Assembly: GCA_020631315.1 (NCBI GenBank)
Contig: JAHDHM010000109.1
Span: 1 to 9,864, forward strand
Source: Acidimicrobiales bacterium
GTDB lineage: Bacteria; Actinomycetota; Acidimicrobiia; Acidimicrobiales; Poriferisodaliceae
Length of the DNA: 9,864 nt
Direction of reading: 5' to 3'
Shown here: positions 1 to 7,302 of the stretch, piece after piece
How the letters are laid out: each line of letters starts with the position of its first letter
Numbering within the stretch: position 1 is the stretch's first letter
Program-made: the position numbers and the translations under genes
Notes under the pieces: model-generated
Databases searched by the model: none
Told to the model about the DNA's origin: nothing
What the model saw: only the letters and a program-made list of their open reading frames with translations

Positions 1-831
1 GCCTCCGCCGTCGCCCGCCTCGGCTCCACGTGCAACCTGGTGCACGGCTTCATCTACTTCGCGCCTGAGGCGGCTGCTCACTATGAGGCACTCGGAGTCG
101 AGGGCCGGGCCCAGTACTTCGGCAGCCGCGCGGCGGCGATGGGCGCGGTGAGCCCCGGCGTGGTGGTGGCGACGTTCTACAACTTCAACCCGGAGCTCGT
201 GGCGGATGCCATCCCGGCAGCATGGGCTGCGGCCCGCCCCGAGCGCATCCAGACGGCCAGGCTGACCGCTGCATCCGAGGTGCTCGAGCGCGTCGGTGCG
301 GACGTGCCGGCAGCCGACGTCGCCGAGGCGACCGAGCTCGTGCGTCGCATCGTCGAGGGCTCGTTCTTTGCCGGGCGTCCGCTCGCCGCTGCGAACGCTG
401 AGGTGCCGCTTCCGGACGATCCGTGGGGTCGGCTCTGGCAGCTGCTGACCGTCATCAGGGAGTGGAGGGGCGACGCGCACGTGGCCGCACTCGTGGCGTC
501 GGACCTGTGCCCGATCGAGGCGTTGGTGTTGCACGGCTGCACGGGGCAGGTCGACTTCGAGGTGCTCCGGTCGTCGCGTGGTTGGGACGAGTTCTCGTGG
601 CAGGCCGGGGTCGACGCGCTGCGGCGCCGGGGCATGGTCCAGGCCGACTCGGTGAGCTTCACCGACGGCGGCCGCCGGTTCCGTGAGGGTGTCGAGTCGA
701 TGACCGATCGTTCGTCGCAGCGCTTGGTGGACGCCATCGGCGAGGACGCGACACATCGGTTGTGCGATCTGCTGCGACCGGTGCGCGACGGACTGCTGGA
801 GGCCGGCGCCTTCCCGTTCCGGAAGCGCTGA
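1..831 (+). CDS. SCO6745-family protein of unknown function, 5' end outside window
   Basis: The reading frame is open from base 1 to the TGA at 829-831 (276 codons visible). The GTG at 40 lies inside conserved sequence, so the true start is probably upstream of the window and the gene is partial here. The visible N-terminus (around GSTCNLVHGFIYFAPEA) and the following FGSRAAAMGAVSP and VVATFYNFNPELVADAIPAAW segments match what I remember of the actinobacterial SCO6745 family: soluble, helical, about 280 residues, with a winged-helix-like C-terminal half. Here that half contains FEVLRSSRGWDEFSWQAGVDALRRRGMV, which reads as a helix-turn-helix. No catalytic motif or membrane segment is visible. 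The MFS gene begins one base after the stop, so the two are probably co-transcribed. The family assignment is from pattern memory, and the biochemical role is unknown. Confidence 0.75.
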   Translation, partial: ASAVARLGSTCNLVHGFIYFAPEAAAHYEALGVEGRAQYFGSRAAAMGAVSPGVVVATFYNFNPELVADAIPAAWAAARPERIQTARLTAASEVLERVGADVPAADVAEATELVRRIVEGSFFAGRPLAAANAEVPLPDDPWGRLWQLLTVIREWRGDAHVAALVASDLCPIEALVLHGCTGQVDFEVLRSSRGWDEFSWQAGVDALRRRGMVQADSVSFTDGGRRFREGVESMTDRSSQRLVDAIGEDATHRLCDLLRPVRDGLLEAGAFPFRKR

Positions 832-832
832 C

Positions 833-2107
833 TTGGGAGCAAGCGGTCTGCGGCCGTCGCGGGTCTTCTACGGGTGGTGGATGGTCGCCGCCATCTTCGT
901 GGTGCTCACCACCACCTCCGGGCTGGGGTTCTACAACGCGTCGGTGATCCTGCGGGTCGCCAAGGACGAGCTCGGGACCTCGGTGACCGCGGTGTCGGGA
1001 GCGACGGCGCTGTTCTTCGGTGTCTCGGGGCTGACCGGTTTCGCGGTGTCCCGGTTCATGGACCACGTCGACATCCGCTGGTTCTACGCGGCGGGAGCGG
1101 TGTTGGGTGCCGCGTCGTTGAGCGCGCTGCGCTGGGTCGACTCGACGTTCGAGCTCTACGTGTTCTTCGTGGTGTTCGGCATGTCGTTCGCCGTGGCGGG
1201 TCTGGTGCCGTCGACGACGGTGGTCGCCCGCTGGTTCGATCGCCGTCGGTCTGTGGCGTTGTCGGTTGCGTCGACCGGGTTGAGTTTCGGCGGCATCAGC
1301 CTCACACCGCTGGTGGTCGCACTCCTCGATGATCGGACGTTGTCCGAAGCCGGCCCGTGGATGGGTCTCGCCTGGTTCCTCGGCGTGTTGCCTGCAGCGT
1401 GGCTGTTCATCCGGTCGTGGCCGGCGGACAAGGGTCTCGCTCCCGACGGCGAGCATTCGCCACCGGCTGAGGTCGCAGGCGCTGCTCCCGGTGCCACGTT
1501 CGAGGCGGGACGGACCTCGCGGTTCTTCCGCTTCATGGCGGCTGCGTACGCGCTGGCGTTCCTCGCCCAGGTCGGCGGCCTCGCTCAGCTGTTCAATCTC
1601 GTCAGTGAGCGGCAGAGCGAGTCGGTCGCAGCGTCGGCGCTCTCGATCCTGGCGTTCTCGAGCGTGTGCGGTCGCTTGATCGGTGGCGTGGTCGTCACCC
1701 GGGTGTCGACGACCACGATGACGTCGTTGCTCGTGTTCCTGCAGGGCGTGTCGCTGGCTGCGGTCGCGATGGCTCACGGCGCCTGGTCACTGCGACTCGC
1801 CGCGGGGCTGTTCGGGATCAGCGTCGGGAACGTGTTGATGTTGCAGCCGCTGCTGATCGCCGAGGCGTTCGGCCTGCGGGCCTACAGCCGCCTGTATTCG
1901 CTGTCGCAGCTGATCGGTACCGCCGGTGTCGCGGGCGGTCCGTTCCTGATCGGTGTGGTGCGCGACCTGGTGGACTACCGGGTCGCGTTCTTGGGTGCCG
2001 CGGCGTGCAACGTCGTTGCTGTCGTGTTGTTGCGATCAGCGGGGTCGATCGACGACGCCCACGCCGTGTGGGTCACTGGCGAGGACGTCGTCGAGTCGAA
2101 CTGCTGA
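833..2107 (+). CDS. MFS transporter, probable organic-anion (monocarboxylate/oxalate-formate-like) type
   Basis: This is a 424-residue polytopic inner-membrane protein of normal length for a 12-helix major facilitator. The first helix is preceded by RVFYGWWMVAA, a motif common in the monocarboxylate/oxalate-formate branch. The loop ARWFDRRRSVALSVASTGLSFGG (about residues 132-154) is the usual charged cytoplasmic loop followed by a Gly-rich helix. A hydrophilic loop at about 200-230 separates the two six-helix halves, and the C-terminus (about 403-424) is acidic and soluble. The start is TTG at 833, chosen because GGAAG at 821-825 lies 7 nt upstream and the upstream stop is one base away. A start further in would cut into the pre-helix motif. 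The substrate cannot be read from sequence. The gene is convergent with the protease gene downstream, with only 27 nt between stops. Confidence 0.85.
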   Translation: MGASGLRPSRVFYGWWMVAAIFVVLTTTSGLGFYNASVILRVAKDELGTSVTAVSGATALFFGVSGLTGFAVSRFMDHVDIRWFYAAGAVLGAASLSALRWVDSTFELYVFFVVFGMSFAVAGLVPSTTVVARWFDRRRSVALSVASTGLSFGGISLTPLVVALLDDRTLSEAGPWMGLAWFLGVLPAAWLFIRSWPADKGLAPDGEHSPPAEVAGAAPGATFEAGRTSRFFRFMAAAYALAFLAQVGGLAQLFNLVSERQSESVAASALSILAFSSVCGRLIGGVVVTRVSTTTMTSLLVFLQGVSLAAVAMAHGAWSLRLAAGLFGISVGNVLMLQPLLIAEAFGLRAYSRLYSLSQLIGTAGVAGGPFLIGVVRDLVDYRVAFLGAAACNVVAVVLLRSAGSIDDAHAVWVTGEDVVESNC

Positions 2108-2134
2108 GCTGGTCGGGTCGAAGGAATCGAGCCG

Positions 2135-3436
2135 TCAGGTCCGGTCGACGGAGTCGCGGATCTTCACGAGACCCTTGCCGATTCCGCACTTGCCCTTCTT
2201 GCCCTTCTTCTTGCCCTTGCCGTTCCCCTTGTTGCACTCGTCGTCGAGCTTCTCGGTCGACTCGGTCACGTGGTGGATGAGGCGGTCCACACGGGCGCCA
2301 TCGGTGGCTTCGACCAGCAGGGCCAGCTGACCGGCGACGAACGGGGCCGCCATCGAGCTGCCGCTCCACGAGGCGTAGCCACCGCCTGGGATCGAGGAGA
2401 CGATGTCGACGCCCGGCGCGGCGACGTCGATCCACTTGCCGTGTGTGGCGAACGGTGCGAGGAGTGAGGCGTTGGGGTCGTAGGCGGCGACGGAGATGAT
2501 GCGACTGTCCGACGCGGGGTAGCGCTGCTTGTCGTCGGAGTCGTTGCCGGCGGCAGCGACGATGGCGACGTTGTTGTCACGTGCGTACTGGAGGGCCTCT
2601 CGCAGGAGCCGTGACTTCTGGTCCTTGTCGGTGCCGAAGCTGACGTTGATGACGTCCGCGTCCTGGTCGACCGCGTGGCGGATGGCTTCGGCGACGGCGA
2701 TCACCGAACCCTGACCGTCGCTGTCGAGCACTCGATAGGCGAGGATCTCGGCGTCGGGGGCGATGAGGCGGATGATGCCGGCGACGTGGGTGCCGTGGCC
2801 GACGGACTCGTCGACGAAGCCGTCGCCGTCGTCATCGACCCCGTTGCCGACGTCGTCAGGAGTCCAGTCGCCGTCGATCAGGTCGAGGCGCCACTTGATG
2901 TGGTCCTTGAGCGCCGGATGGCGGCGGTCGATGCCCGTGTCGAGCACGGCGACACGGACACCCGCGCCCGTCGCAGTGCCGTGCACGCCGGCGATGGCGT
3001 CATGGATGGCGGGCTGGTTCCGGTAGCCGGCCTGGTTCGCTGACACGGGCGGTGTCTCGGACGGCCAGGCGCGGAAGCGCTCCGCCTCTGCGGACTTGCC
3101 GGTCATCTCCGGCTCGGCCCAGTCGACGCGGCCGTGGCGCTGCAGGTTCTGAGCGATCTCGTCGGCCTCCTTCGAGTCCTTCGCATTCACGTCGAGGAGG
3201 TAGATGCGACGGTTCTCGATGACTGCCTCGACCACCGGATAGCCGAGCTCTCGTGCCACCGCATCGGGGTCCGCACCGAACTTGAACTTGACGACGACGT
3301 CGACGTCGCCCTTGCCCTTCTTGCCCTTGGCGCTGGCCGGCGCCTGGAGGTTGGCGGTGAACAGCGCGAGCGCGAGGAAGGCGACGACGAGTCGGACGAT
3401 CCTGCTTCGGCGGCGGGCGGCATGGGTGGTGTTCAT
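2135..3436 (-). CDS. Secreted subtilisin-family (S8) serine protease with prodomain and Lys/Gly-rich tail
   Basis: The 433-residue product begins with a signal peptide (RRR at 8-10, hydrophobic core about 14-30, likely cleavage after the APASA at 32-36). A propeptide-like domain follows at about 44-110, ending VDWAEPE, as in fervidolysin-type S8 prodomains. The catalytic domain has the full triad: Asp166 (VAVLDTGID), His214 (GHGTHVAG), Ser361 (SGSSMAAP), plus oxyanion Asn298 (AAAGND). An acidic Asp/Gly insertion at about 194-210 may bind calcium. The C-terminus is unusual: a Lys/Gly-rich stretch bracketed by Cys401 and Cys417. The ATG at 3436 has only a weak, very close GGGA upstream. The gene lies 70 nt after the CHAT gene on the same strand, so it probably belongs to the same operon, perhaps translated poorly or from its own signal. 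It should act outside the membrane. Family call is secure; substrate is unknown. Confidence 0.93.
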   Translation of the reverse strand: MNTTHAARRRSRIVRLVVAFLALALFTANLQAPASAKGKKGKGDVDVVVKFKFGADPDAVARELGYPVVEAVIENRRIYLLDVNAKDSKEADEIAQNLQRHGRVDWAEPEMTGKSAEAERFRAWPSETPPVSANQAGYRNQPAIHDAIAGVHGTATGAGVRVAVLDTGIDRRHPALKDHIKWRLDLIDGDWTPDDVGNGVDDDGDGFVDESVGHGTHVAGIIRLIAPDAEILAYRVLDSDGQGSVIAVAEAIRHAVDQDADVINVSFGTDKDQKSRLLREALQYARDNNVAIVAAAGNDSDDKQRYPASDSRIISVAAYDPNASLLAPFATHGKWIDVAAPGVDIVSSIPGGGYASWSGSSMAAPFVAGQLALLVEATDGARVDRLIHHVTESTEKLDDECNKGNGKGKKKGKKGKCGIGKGLVKIRDSVDRT

Positions 3437-3506
3437 GGTCCCGTAGATCAGGTGGTCGGTGCCGTGTCGGCGTGTGCGAGTGGGGTGGGTCCGGGGCTGG
3501 TGCGGA

Positions 3507-5933
3507 TCAGGTGGATCCGGCGCGGACGTCGTGGAGTGATTCGAGGGTCCATCCGGCCCAGGCGATCGGGTGCATGTCGTCGGCTCGGAGACACGACGTC
3601 ATGGCGGAGAGCGCCGCGACGGGTGCGAGGCCGTCGGCGAGGCTGCGGTGGAGGGACGCCGAGGCGGTCGGGGCGAGGCCGTCGACCACGGGCCAGGGCG
3701 AGCCGATGACGGCGAGTGCGCCCGCCGCTGCGGCCGCTGTGGAGAGTCCGCCATGGGCGGATCGGCCTCGGTCGGCGGCAGCGCCATGACAGACGTCGAG
3801 CACGACGGTCGTACCGGCGAGCGGCAGCGCCCGCATCGTCGGTTCGTCGAGTTGCCAGTCACCGAAGTCGACATGAGCGCCGTGCCGGGTGACATGGCCG
3901 TGGCCGGCGAGGTGGACGGTGGCGTGGTCGCGGATCGCGTCCGTCAGCTCATCGAGGGCCGGTCGCCGCAGGATCGTGAGGTCGATGCCCGTGGAGCGGA
4001 GCTCGTCGAGCTGCATCTCGACCGCAGGGAGGTCCTCGGCGCCACAGTCGACGAAGAGGGTGCCACCGCCGGCGGGCGCTGTGGCCAGGGGCAACGGCGC
4101 CCGCTGTAGCACGAGCTGGGTCGGGAGTTCGAACAGCGCCGGTACCGACTCGGTGGTCGGGCTGGGGGACCAGCCGACGGTCGACGGCTCACCGAGGGTG
4201 CCGAGCAGTCGGTCGAGGTCGAGCACCGACCAGAAGTCGGTGATGGCTCGCTCCAGGGCCATCGCACCGGCGGCGCCACCGCCCGTGAGGATGCTGAGTT
4301 CGACGGCGTTCGCCACCGCTCGAGCACGCTCGGCGACGAGCGTCTGAGCAACCACGTGGTGGCCGACGACGGCGCCACCGTCGCACGCGAACAGCACGGT
4401 TCGGTCGGTGGCGTCGTGGGCGATCAGCCGTGGACCGGTGTCGACGGCGCGGCCGGCGGAACGGTCGAGGTCGAGTGCGATGCGGCGTTCGTTGTCGACC
4501 AGACGGGCGGCCTCGTCGAGCGCTGCCGGGGTCGCGACGTCCACGAGGGCATCGATGAGCTGATCGGTCGCGGTCATCGCGTTGGTTCGCCAGCGCTGGC
4601 TCCACGGGATGGAGTGGCGGCGTCGCTGGCTGGCCTGAGATGCGGCACGCAGCAGCTCGAGCCCGGTGCCACTGGACCCGGTCGCGACGGCGAAGCGTCC
4701 GAGGTGCGTACGCATCATCTCGACGAGCTGTGCCGGGGCGGTGGACTGGAGACGCTCGAGGAAGTCGGCGACGTGTGCGTCGCCCGCACCCTCGTACCAG
4801 CGGGCAGCGATGACGGCGGCTCGGGCGTGTTCGAGCGGCGCGTCGTCCTCTTCGAGGCGGCGACGGACCCACCGCAGGTCCCGCTCGGCCTCGGCCTGAT
4901 CGAGTGCGAACTCGGCGCGGGCCAGCCGTGCCCGGGCTTCGCCGCGGACTTCGCCGGCCTCGGCGTAGTAGGCGGCCGACCGGCCGAGCGCCCGTGTGGC
5001 GCCGGCGAGGCGCCCGCGACCGGCCAGGGCGAGTCCGATGAGGAACCACGCAGCCGCCCGCTCGCCGGTTTGTCCGAGTTCGGCGGCGCGGACGGCGACC
5101 GACCAGGCAGATGCGGCGCTCTGCGTGATGTCGCCGGTCGCGAGATGGGCACCTGCGGAGACGAGCCGTGCTCTGAGTGCCTCTGCATCGGCGCCGATGT
5201 CGGTGAGTGCCTGGTCGGCGCGTTCGGCGACGCCGAGCGCACGCGAGATCGAACCCGCACCCAGGTGGGCGCGTGCGAGGTGGGTGGAGGCGGCTCCGTA
5301 CCACCACTCGTTGCCGTCTGCGGCGAAGTCCTCGGCGGCGCCGGCCATGGTGGCGATCGACGCGCGGTAGTCACCGACCTCGAGGAGCTCGACGCCACGG
5401 GTTGCAGCGACGCGACGCAGCGACTCGTCGTCGCCGAGTGCTCGGTACACGTGCTCGGCTCGGTTGAGACTGGACATGGCGTCGCGGTGCTGGCCGATGA
5501 GGCCTTGCGATGCGGCGAGGTTGTCGCTCACTGCGCCACTGAGCCAGAGCCAGTCGTCGTCGATGCGGTCCTCGGCAGACAAGTCGTCGAGCGCGGCGGC
5601 TCCCAGTTCGATCGCTTCGCTGTGGCGACCGAGATTGTCGAGCACGTGCATGCGGCCGAGGACGGTCCGGTGTGCCGAGAGCTGGTCCCCGGCGAGCGTG
5701 AACGCGCGCGCCGCCTGGTTGAGGTGGCGGAGCGCGGCGTCGTGGTCGCCGCCTTCGGTGGCGAGGCGCGCCATCAGATAGGCAGCCCGTCCCTCGGCGG
5801 CCGGGTCGTCGGCGGCTTCGTCGCGGATCTGTCCGAGCGCGGCGAGGGCACCGGACGGATCACTCGCCATCCACTCCTCGGTGGCGTCGATCCGCGCCTC
5901 GAGTGACGACGGTGCTGGATCGATCACCGCCAT
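3507..5933 (-). CDS. TPR-CHAT protein, putative caspase/separase-like cysteine protease
   Basis: This is an 808-residue soluble protein with no signal peptide or membrane segment. Residues about 10-470 are Ala/Leu-rich helical hairpins with TPR-like spacing (for example AAYLMARLATEGGDHDAALRH and similar units). The CHAT domain covers about 500-805. Its first part starts near RLIAHDATDRTVLFACDGG, and the protease half carries HLAGHGH (catalytic His678) and LDVCHG (catalytic Cys715), so the His/Cys dyad is intact. A Gly/Ala-rich helix (GGLSTAAAAAGALAVIGSPWPV) follows, as usual for the family. ATG at 5933 has GGAGG 6 nt upstream, and the gene overlaps the preceding gene by 10 nt, indicating coupling. 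CHAT proteases with TPR sensors are usually activated by a partner. Its operon with a sigma factor suggests the target is a regulator. Activity and substrate are inferred. Confidence 0.9.
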   Translation of the reverse strand: MAVIDPAPSSLEARIDATEEWMASDPSGALAALGQIRDEAADDPAAEGRAAYLMARLATEGGDHDAALRHLNQAARAFTLAGDQLSAHRTVLGRMHVLDNLGRHSEAIELGAAALDDLSAEDRIDDDWLWLSGAVSDNLAASQGLIGQHRDAMSSLNRAEHVYRALGDDESLRRVAATRGVELLEVGDYRASIATMAGAAEDFAADGNEWWYGAASTHLARAHLGAGSISRALGVAERADQALTDIGADAEALRARLVSAGAHLATGDITQSAASAWSVAVRAAELGQTGERAAAWFLIGLALAGRGRLAGATRALGRSAAYYAEAGEVRGEARARLARAEFALDQAEAERDLRWVRRRLEEDDAPLEHARAAVIAARWYEGAGDAHVADFLERLQSTAPAQLVEMMRTHLGRFAVATGSSGTGLELLRAASQASQRRRHSIPWSQRWRTNAMTATDQLIDALVDVATPAALDEAARLVDNERRIALDLDRSAGRAVDTGPRLIAHDATDRTVLFACDGGAVVGHHVVAQTLVAERARAVANAVELSILTGGGAAGAMALERAITDFWSVLDLDRLLGTLGEPSTVGWSPSPTTESVPALFELPTQLVLQRAPLPLATAPAGGGTLFVDCGAEDLPAVEMQLDELRSTGIDLTILRRPALDELTDAIRDHATVHLAGHGHVTRHGAHVDFGDWQLDEPTMRALPLAGTTVVLDVCHGAAADRGRSAHGGLSTAAAAAGALAVIGSPWPVVDGLAPTASASLHRSLADGLAPVAALSAMTSCLRADDMHPIAWAGWTLESLHDVRAGST

Positions 5934-6391
5934 TCGGGGCCTCCGACCTCGATCTCGAACTCGATCTCCAGGTGGGTGTTGTCGAGCAGCAGTCGCTGGT
6001 GGCCCTGCGGGATGCCCGACAAGGAGAACGAGCCGTCCTCGCCGCCTTCGTGGCTGCGGATCTGGGGGTGGTCGACGACGGTGATGCTGAAGGCGCTCGG
6101 CGTCGGTCGCACGAGGGGGATCACGCTGCCGAGAACCGAGTCGCCGTCGAGGTCGACGACGACGTCGCCGAGCTCACAGGTGAAGACCATCTTCTCGACC
6201 TGGTCGCCGCGCACGAGCAGCGGGGCCCGCGTGTCGACTCGGGTTGCCGTGGCCCGCATCCGGCGAGGCGCAGTGCCGTGGTGATCGGCGAACAGGTGCA
6301 GCAGCTGCTGGTGCACTGCGGCCGGTGGCGGCACGAGCGACCATGCGACACGGCCGGCGAGTTCTTCGAGGTTGATGGGCTCGTTACTCAT
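5924..6391 (-). CDS. Small beta-rich protein between sigma factor and CHAT genes, candidate anti-sigma or protease substrate
   Basis: The 155-residue cytosolic protein has no signal peptide or transmembrane helix. Residues 1-40 look helical (NLEELAGRVAWSLVPPP). Residues about 45-80 are strand-rich, with the pattern RAPLLVRGDQVEKMVFTCEL. Residues 76-153 resemble a transthyretin/carboxypeptidase-regulatory-like sandwich, with GSV near 88-90 and DGSFSLSGIPQGHQRLLL at about 119-136. This layout recalls small proteins encoded beside sigma-70 and CHAT genes in other phyla, but I have no name for it. ATG at 6391 overlaps the sigma stop as ATGA and has GGAGG 7 nt upstream. The position right after an ECF sigma gene is where anti-sigma factors usually lie, but no classical anti-sigma zinc motif is present. 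Its function is not established; it is certainly a real gene by context. Confidence 0.8.
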   Translation of the reverse strand: MSNEPINLEELAGRVAWSLVPPPAAVHQQLLHLFADHHGTAPRRMRATATRVDTRAPLLVRGDQVEKMVFTCELGDVVVDLDGDSVLGSVIPLVRPTPSAFSITVVDHPQIRSHEGGEDGSFSLSGIPQGHQRLLLDNTHLEIEFEIEVGGPEWR

Positions 6392-7017
6392 CGTCGGACC
6401 TCCGGGTCGTTCACGGGCGCAGTCGAGACCTCGCCGTCAGGCGGGTCGGTGATGAGGTCACGTAGGTGGTCGAGACAGCGCGCCCGCATCGGGCCGATGC
6501 TGCCGACCGGTCGGCCGAGGGATCGGGCGACCTCCACGTAGGTCCGTTCCTCTTGCGCGAACAGTGCGGTGAGGAGCGCCCGGCAGCCGGCGTCGAGGCG
6601 GGCGAGCCCGTCGTGGAGCATCAGCACCTGGGTCAGGTGCTCCTCGTGACAGGGCGCTGTGATGTCGAACTGATCGTCGTCGGTGGCCACCTCGCGGCGG
6701 CGTCGGTCGGCGATCCGGCGCGACGTCCGCTGTGCGACGGTGGTCAGCCACCAGCCGAGCGAGTCCGGGTCGTTGATGCGGTCCGCGGACTCGAGCAGGG
6801 TGGCGAAGGTCAGCTGGGTGACGTCGGCGGCGTCGTCTCGATCGAGCCCGGTGCGCAGGGCGATGGAGAACACGAGGCGCTCGTAGCGCGACACGAGTGT
6901 GGCCCACGACTTCTCGTCGCCGGTCCGGCAGCCCTCGAGCAGACGCGCGTTGGTCGGACCTTGGTGTCGGCGACGTGTGGTCGGCGTGTTCTCAGCAGAA
7001 CGGTCGGTCGTGGGCAC
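6388..7017 (-). CDS. ECF-type RNA polymerase sigma factor
   Basis: The 209-residue protein has region 2 at about 25-108 (LLEGCRTGDEKSWATLVSRY, then DDAADVTQLTFATLLESADR and the promoter-melting segment PDSLGWWLTTVAQRTSRRIADRRR). Region 4 is at about 131-190, with the helix-turn-helix YVEVARSLGRPVGSIGPMRARCLDHLRDL. There is no region 1.1 or region 3, so it is ECF class. The N-terminal 20 residues and the C-terminal 17 are polar extensions. The start is GTG at 7017, supported by CGGGAG about 7 nt upstream. The 3' end overlaps the next gene as ATGA. It heads the minus-strand operon, so it may drive its own promoter and that of the divergent secreted protein, as ECF factors often do. The regulon is inferred from position only. 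Confidence 0.92.
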   Translation of the reverse strand: MPTTDRSAENTPTTRRRHQGPTNARLLEGCRTGDEKSWATLVSRYERLVFSIALRTGLDRDDAADVTQLTFATLLESADRINDPDSLGWWLTTVAQRTSRRIADRRRREVATDDDQFDITAPCHEEHLTQVLMLHDGLARLDAGCRALLTALFAQEERTYVEVARSLGRPVGSIGPMRARCLDHLRDLITDPPDGEVSTAPVNDPEVRR

Positions 7018-7154
7018 GAGGTGACTCCCGGAGCGGGATCGGATTCGGTCTCGGAAGCACGTGCTGTCCGAGCAATCGAGTTGGTGTGCCGCACTGACCC
7101 GATGACCACGAAGAGTAGTTCTTCCACTACTTCATGTCGAACACATCCCACCCG

Positions 7155-7183
7155 GAGTGAAGAAATCCAAAGAAAATTCACTC
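7155..7183. repeat. Perfect 7-bp inverted repeat, candidate operator
   Basis: GAGTGAA at 7155-7161 and its exact reverse complement TTCACTC at 7177-7183 are separated by a 15-nt A-rich spacer, so the arm centres are 22 bp apart (about two helical turns). This suits binding by a dimeric regulator on one face of the DNA. It could also be part of a promoter or a chance dyad. Confidence 0.4.
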
Positions 7184-7289
7184 TGCGTGTATTTCTGGCC
7201 GTGTCTCAGTGCACCTCTTCGTCATCTCGCCCCCAGCGGCGGGTCGTCCACCACTCCTGTGGCGGGCTCGTGCGGCACACGACTACGGC

Positions 7290-7295
7290 AAGGAG
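7290..7295 (+). promoter_or_regulatory. Shine-Dalgarno site that fixes the start of the secreted repeat protein
   Basis: AAGGAG at 7290-7295 lies 7 nt before the ATG at 7303. The frame is open far upstream, to beyond 6466, but that part is antisense to the sigma gene. This site and the signal peptide that begins at 7303 decide the true start. Confidence 0.8.
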
Positions 7296-7302
7296 CCTGG
7301 AA

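Larger units (their letters stand above)
7018..7302. promoter_or_regulatory. Divergent control region between sigma operon and secreted-protein gene
   Basis: These 285 nt separate the GTG of the sigma gene (minus) from the ATG of the secreted protein (plus) and must hold both promoters. The stretch around 7105-7200 is clearly AT-richer than anything else in the window. It holds a perfect 7+7 bp inverted repeat (listed separately) and a looser dyad at about 7108-7131 (AGTAG and CTACT arms). I could not assign -35 and -10 hexamers with confidence on either strand. The plus-strand open frame that runs through this region is antisense to the sigma gene and is not coding. Confidence 0.6.

Noticed and set aside
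659..1777. 372-codon minus-strand open frame
   Set aside because: It is Arg/His/Gln-rich and antisense to the MFS gene, with no recognisable domain.
3446..3514. GATCAGGTGG repeated at 3446-3455 and 3505-3514
   Set aside because: A 10-nt repeat across the CHAT end and the gap before the protease gene has no dyad or promoter shape and may be chance.
4189..5307. 372-codon minus-strand open frame in another frame of the CHAT gene
   Set aside because: It is extremely Arg-rich and overlaps the clearly coding CHAT frame.
4356..5906. 516-codon plus-strand open frame
   Set aside because: It is fully antisense to the CHAT gene, has low-complexity Gly/Val/Glu composition with no domain, and is a by-product of high GC.
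2135..7017. CRISPR array or Cas effector beside the CHAT/sigma genes
   Set aside because: I looked because of the resemblance to type III-E systems, but there is no repeat-spacer array and no Cas-like gene in the window.
6466..7302. Plus-strand upstream extension of the secreted-protein frame
   Set aside because: It is antisense to the sigma gene. A good ribosome site and signal peptide begin at 7303, so the longer start is not real.
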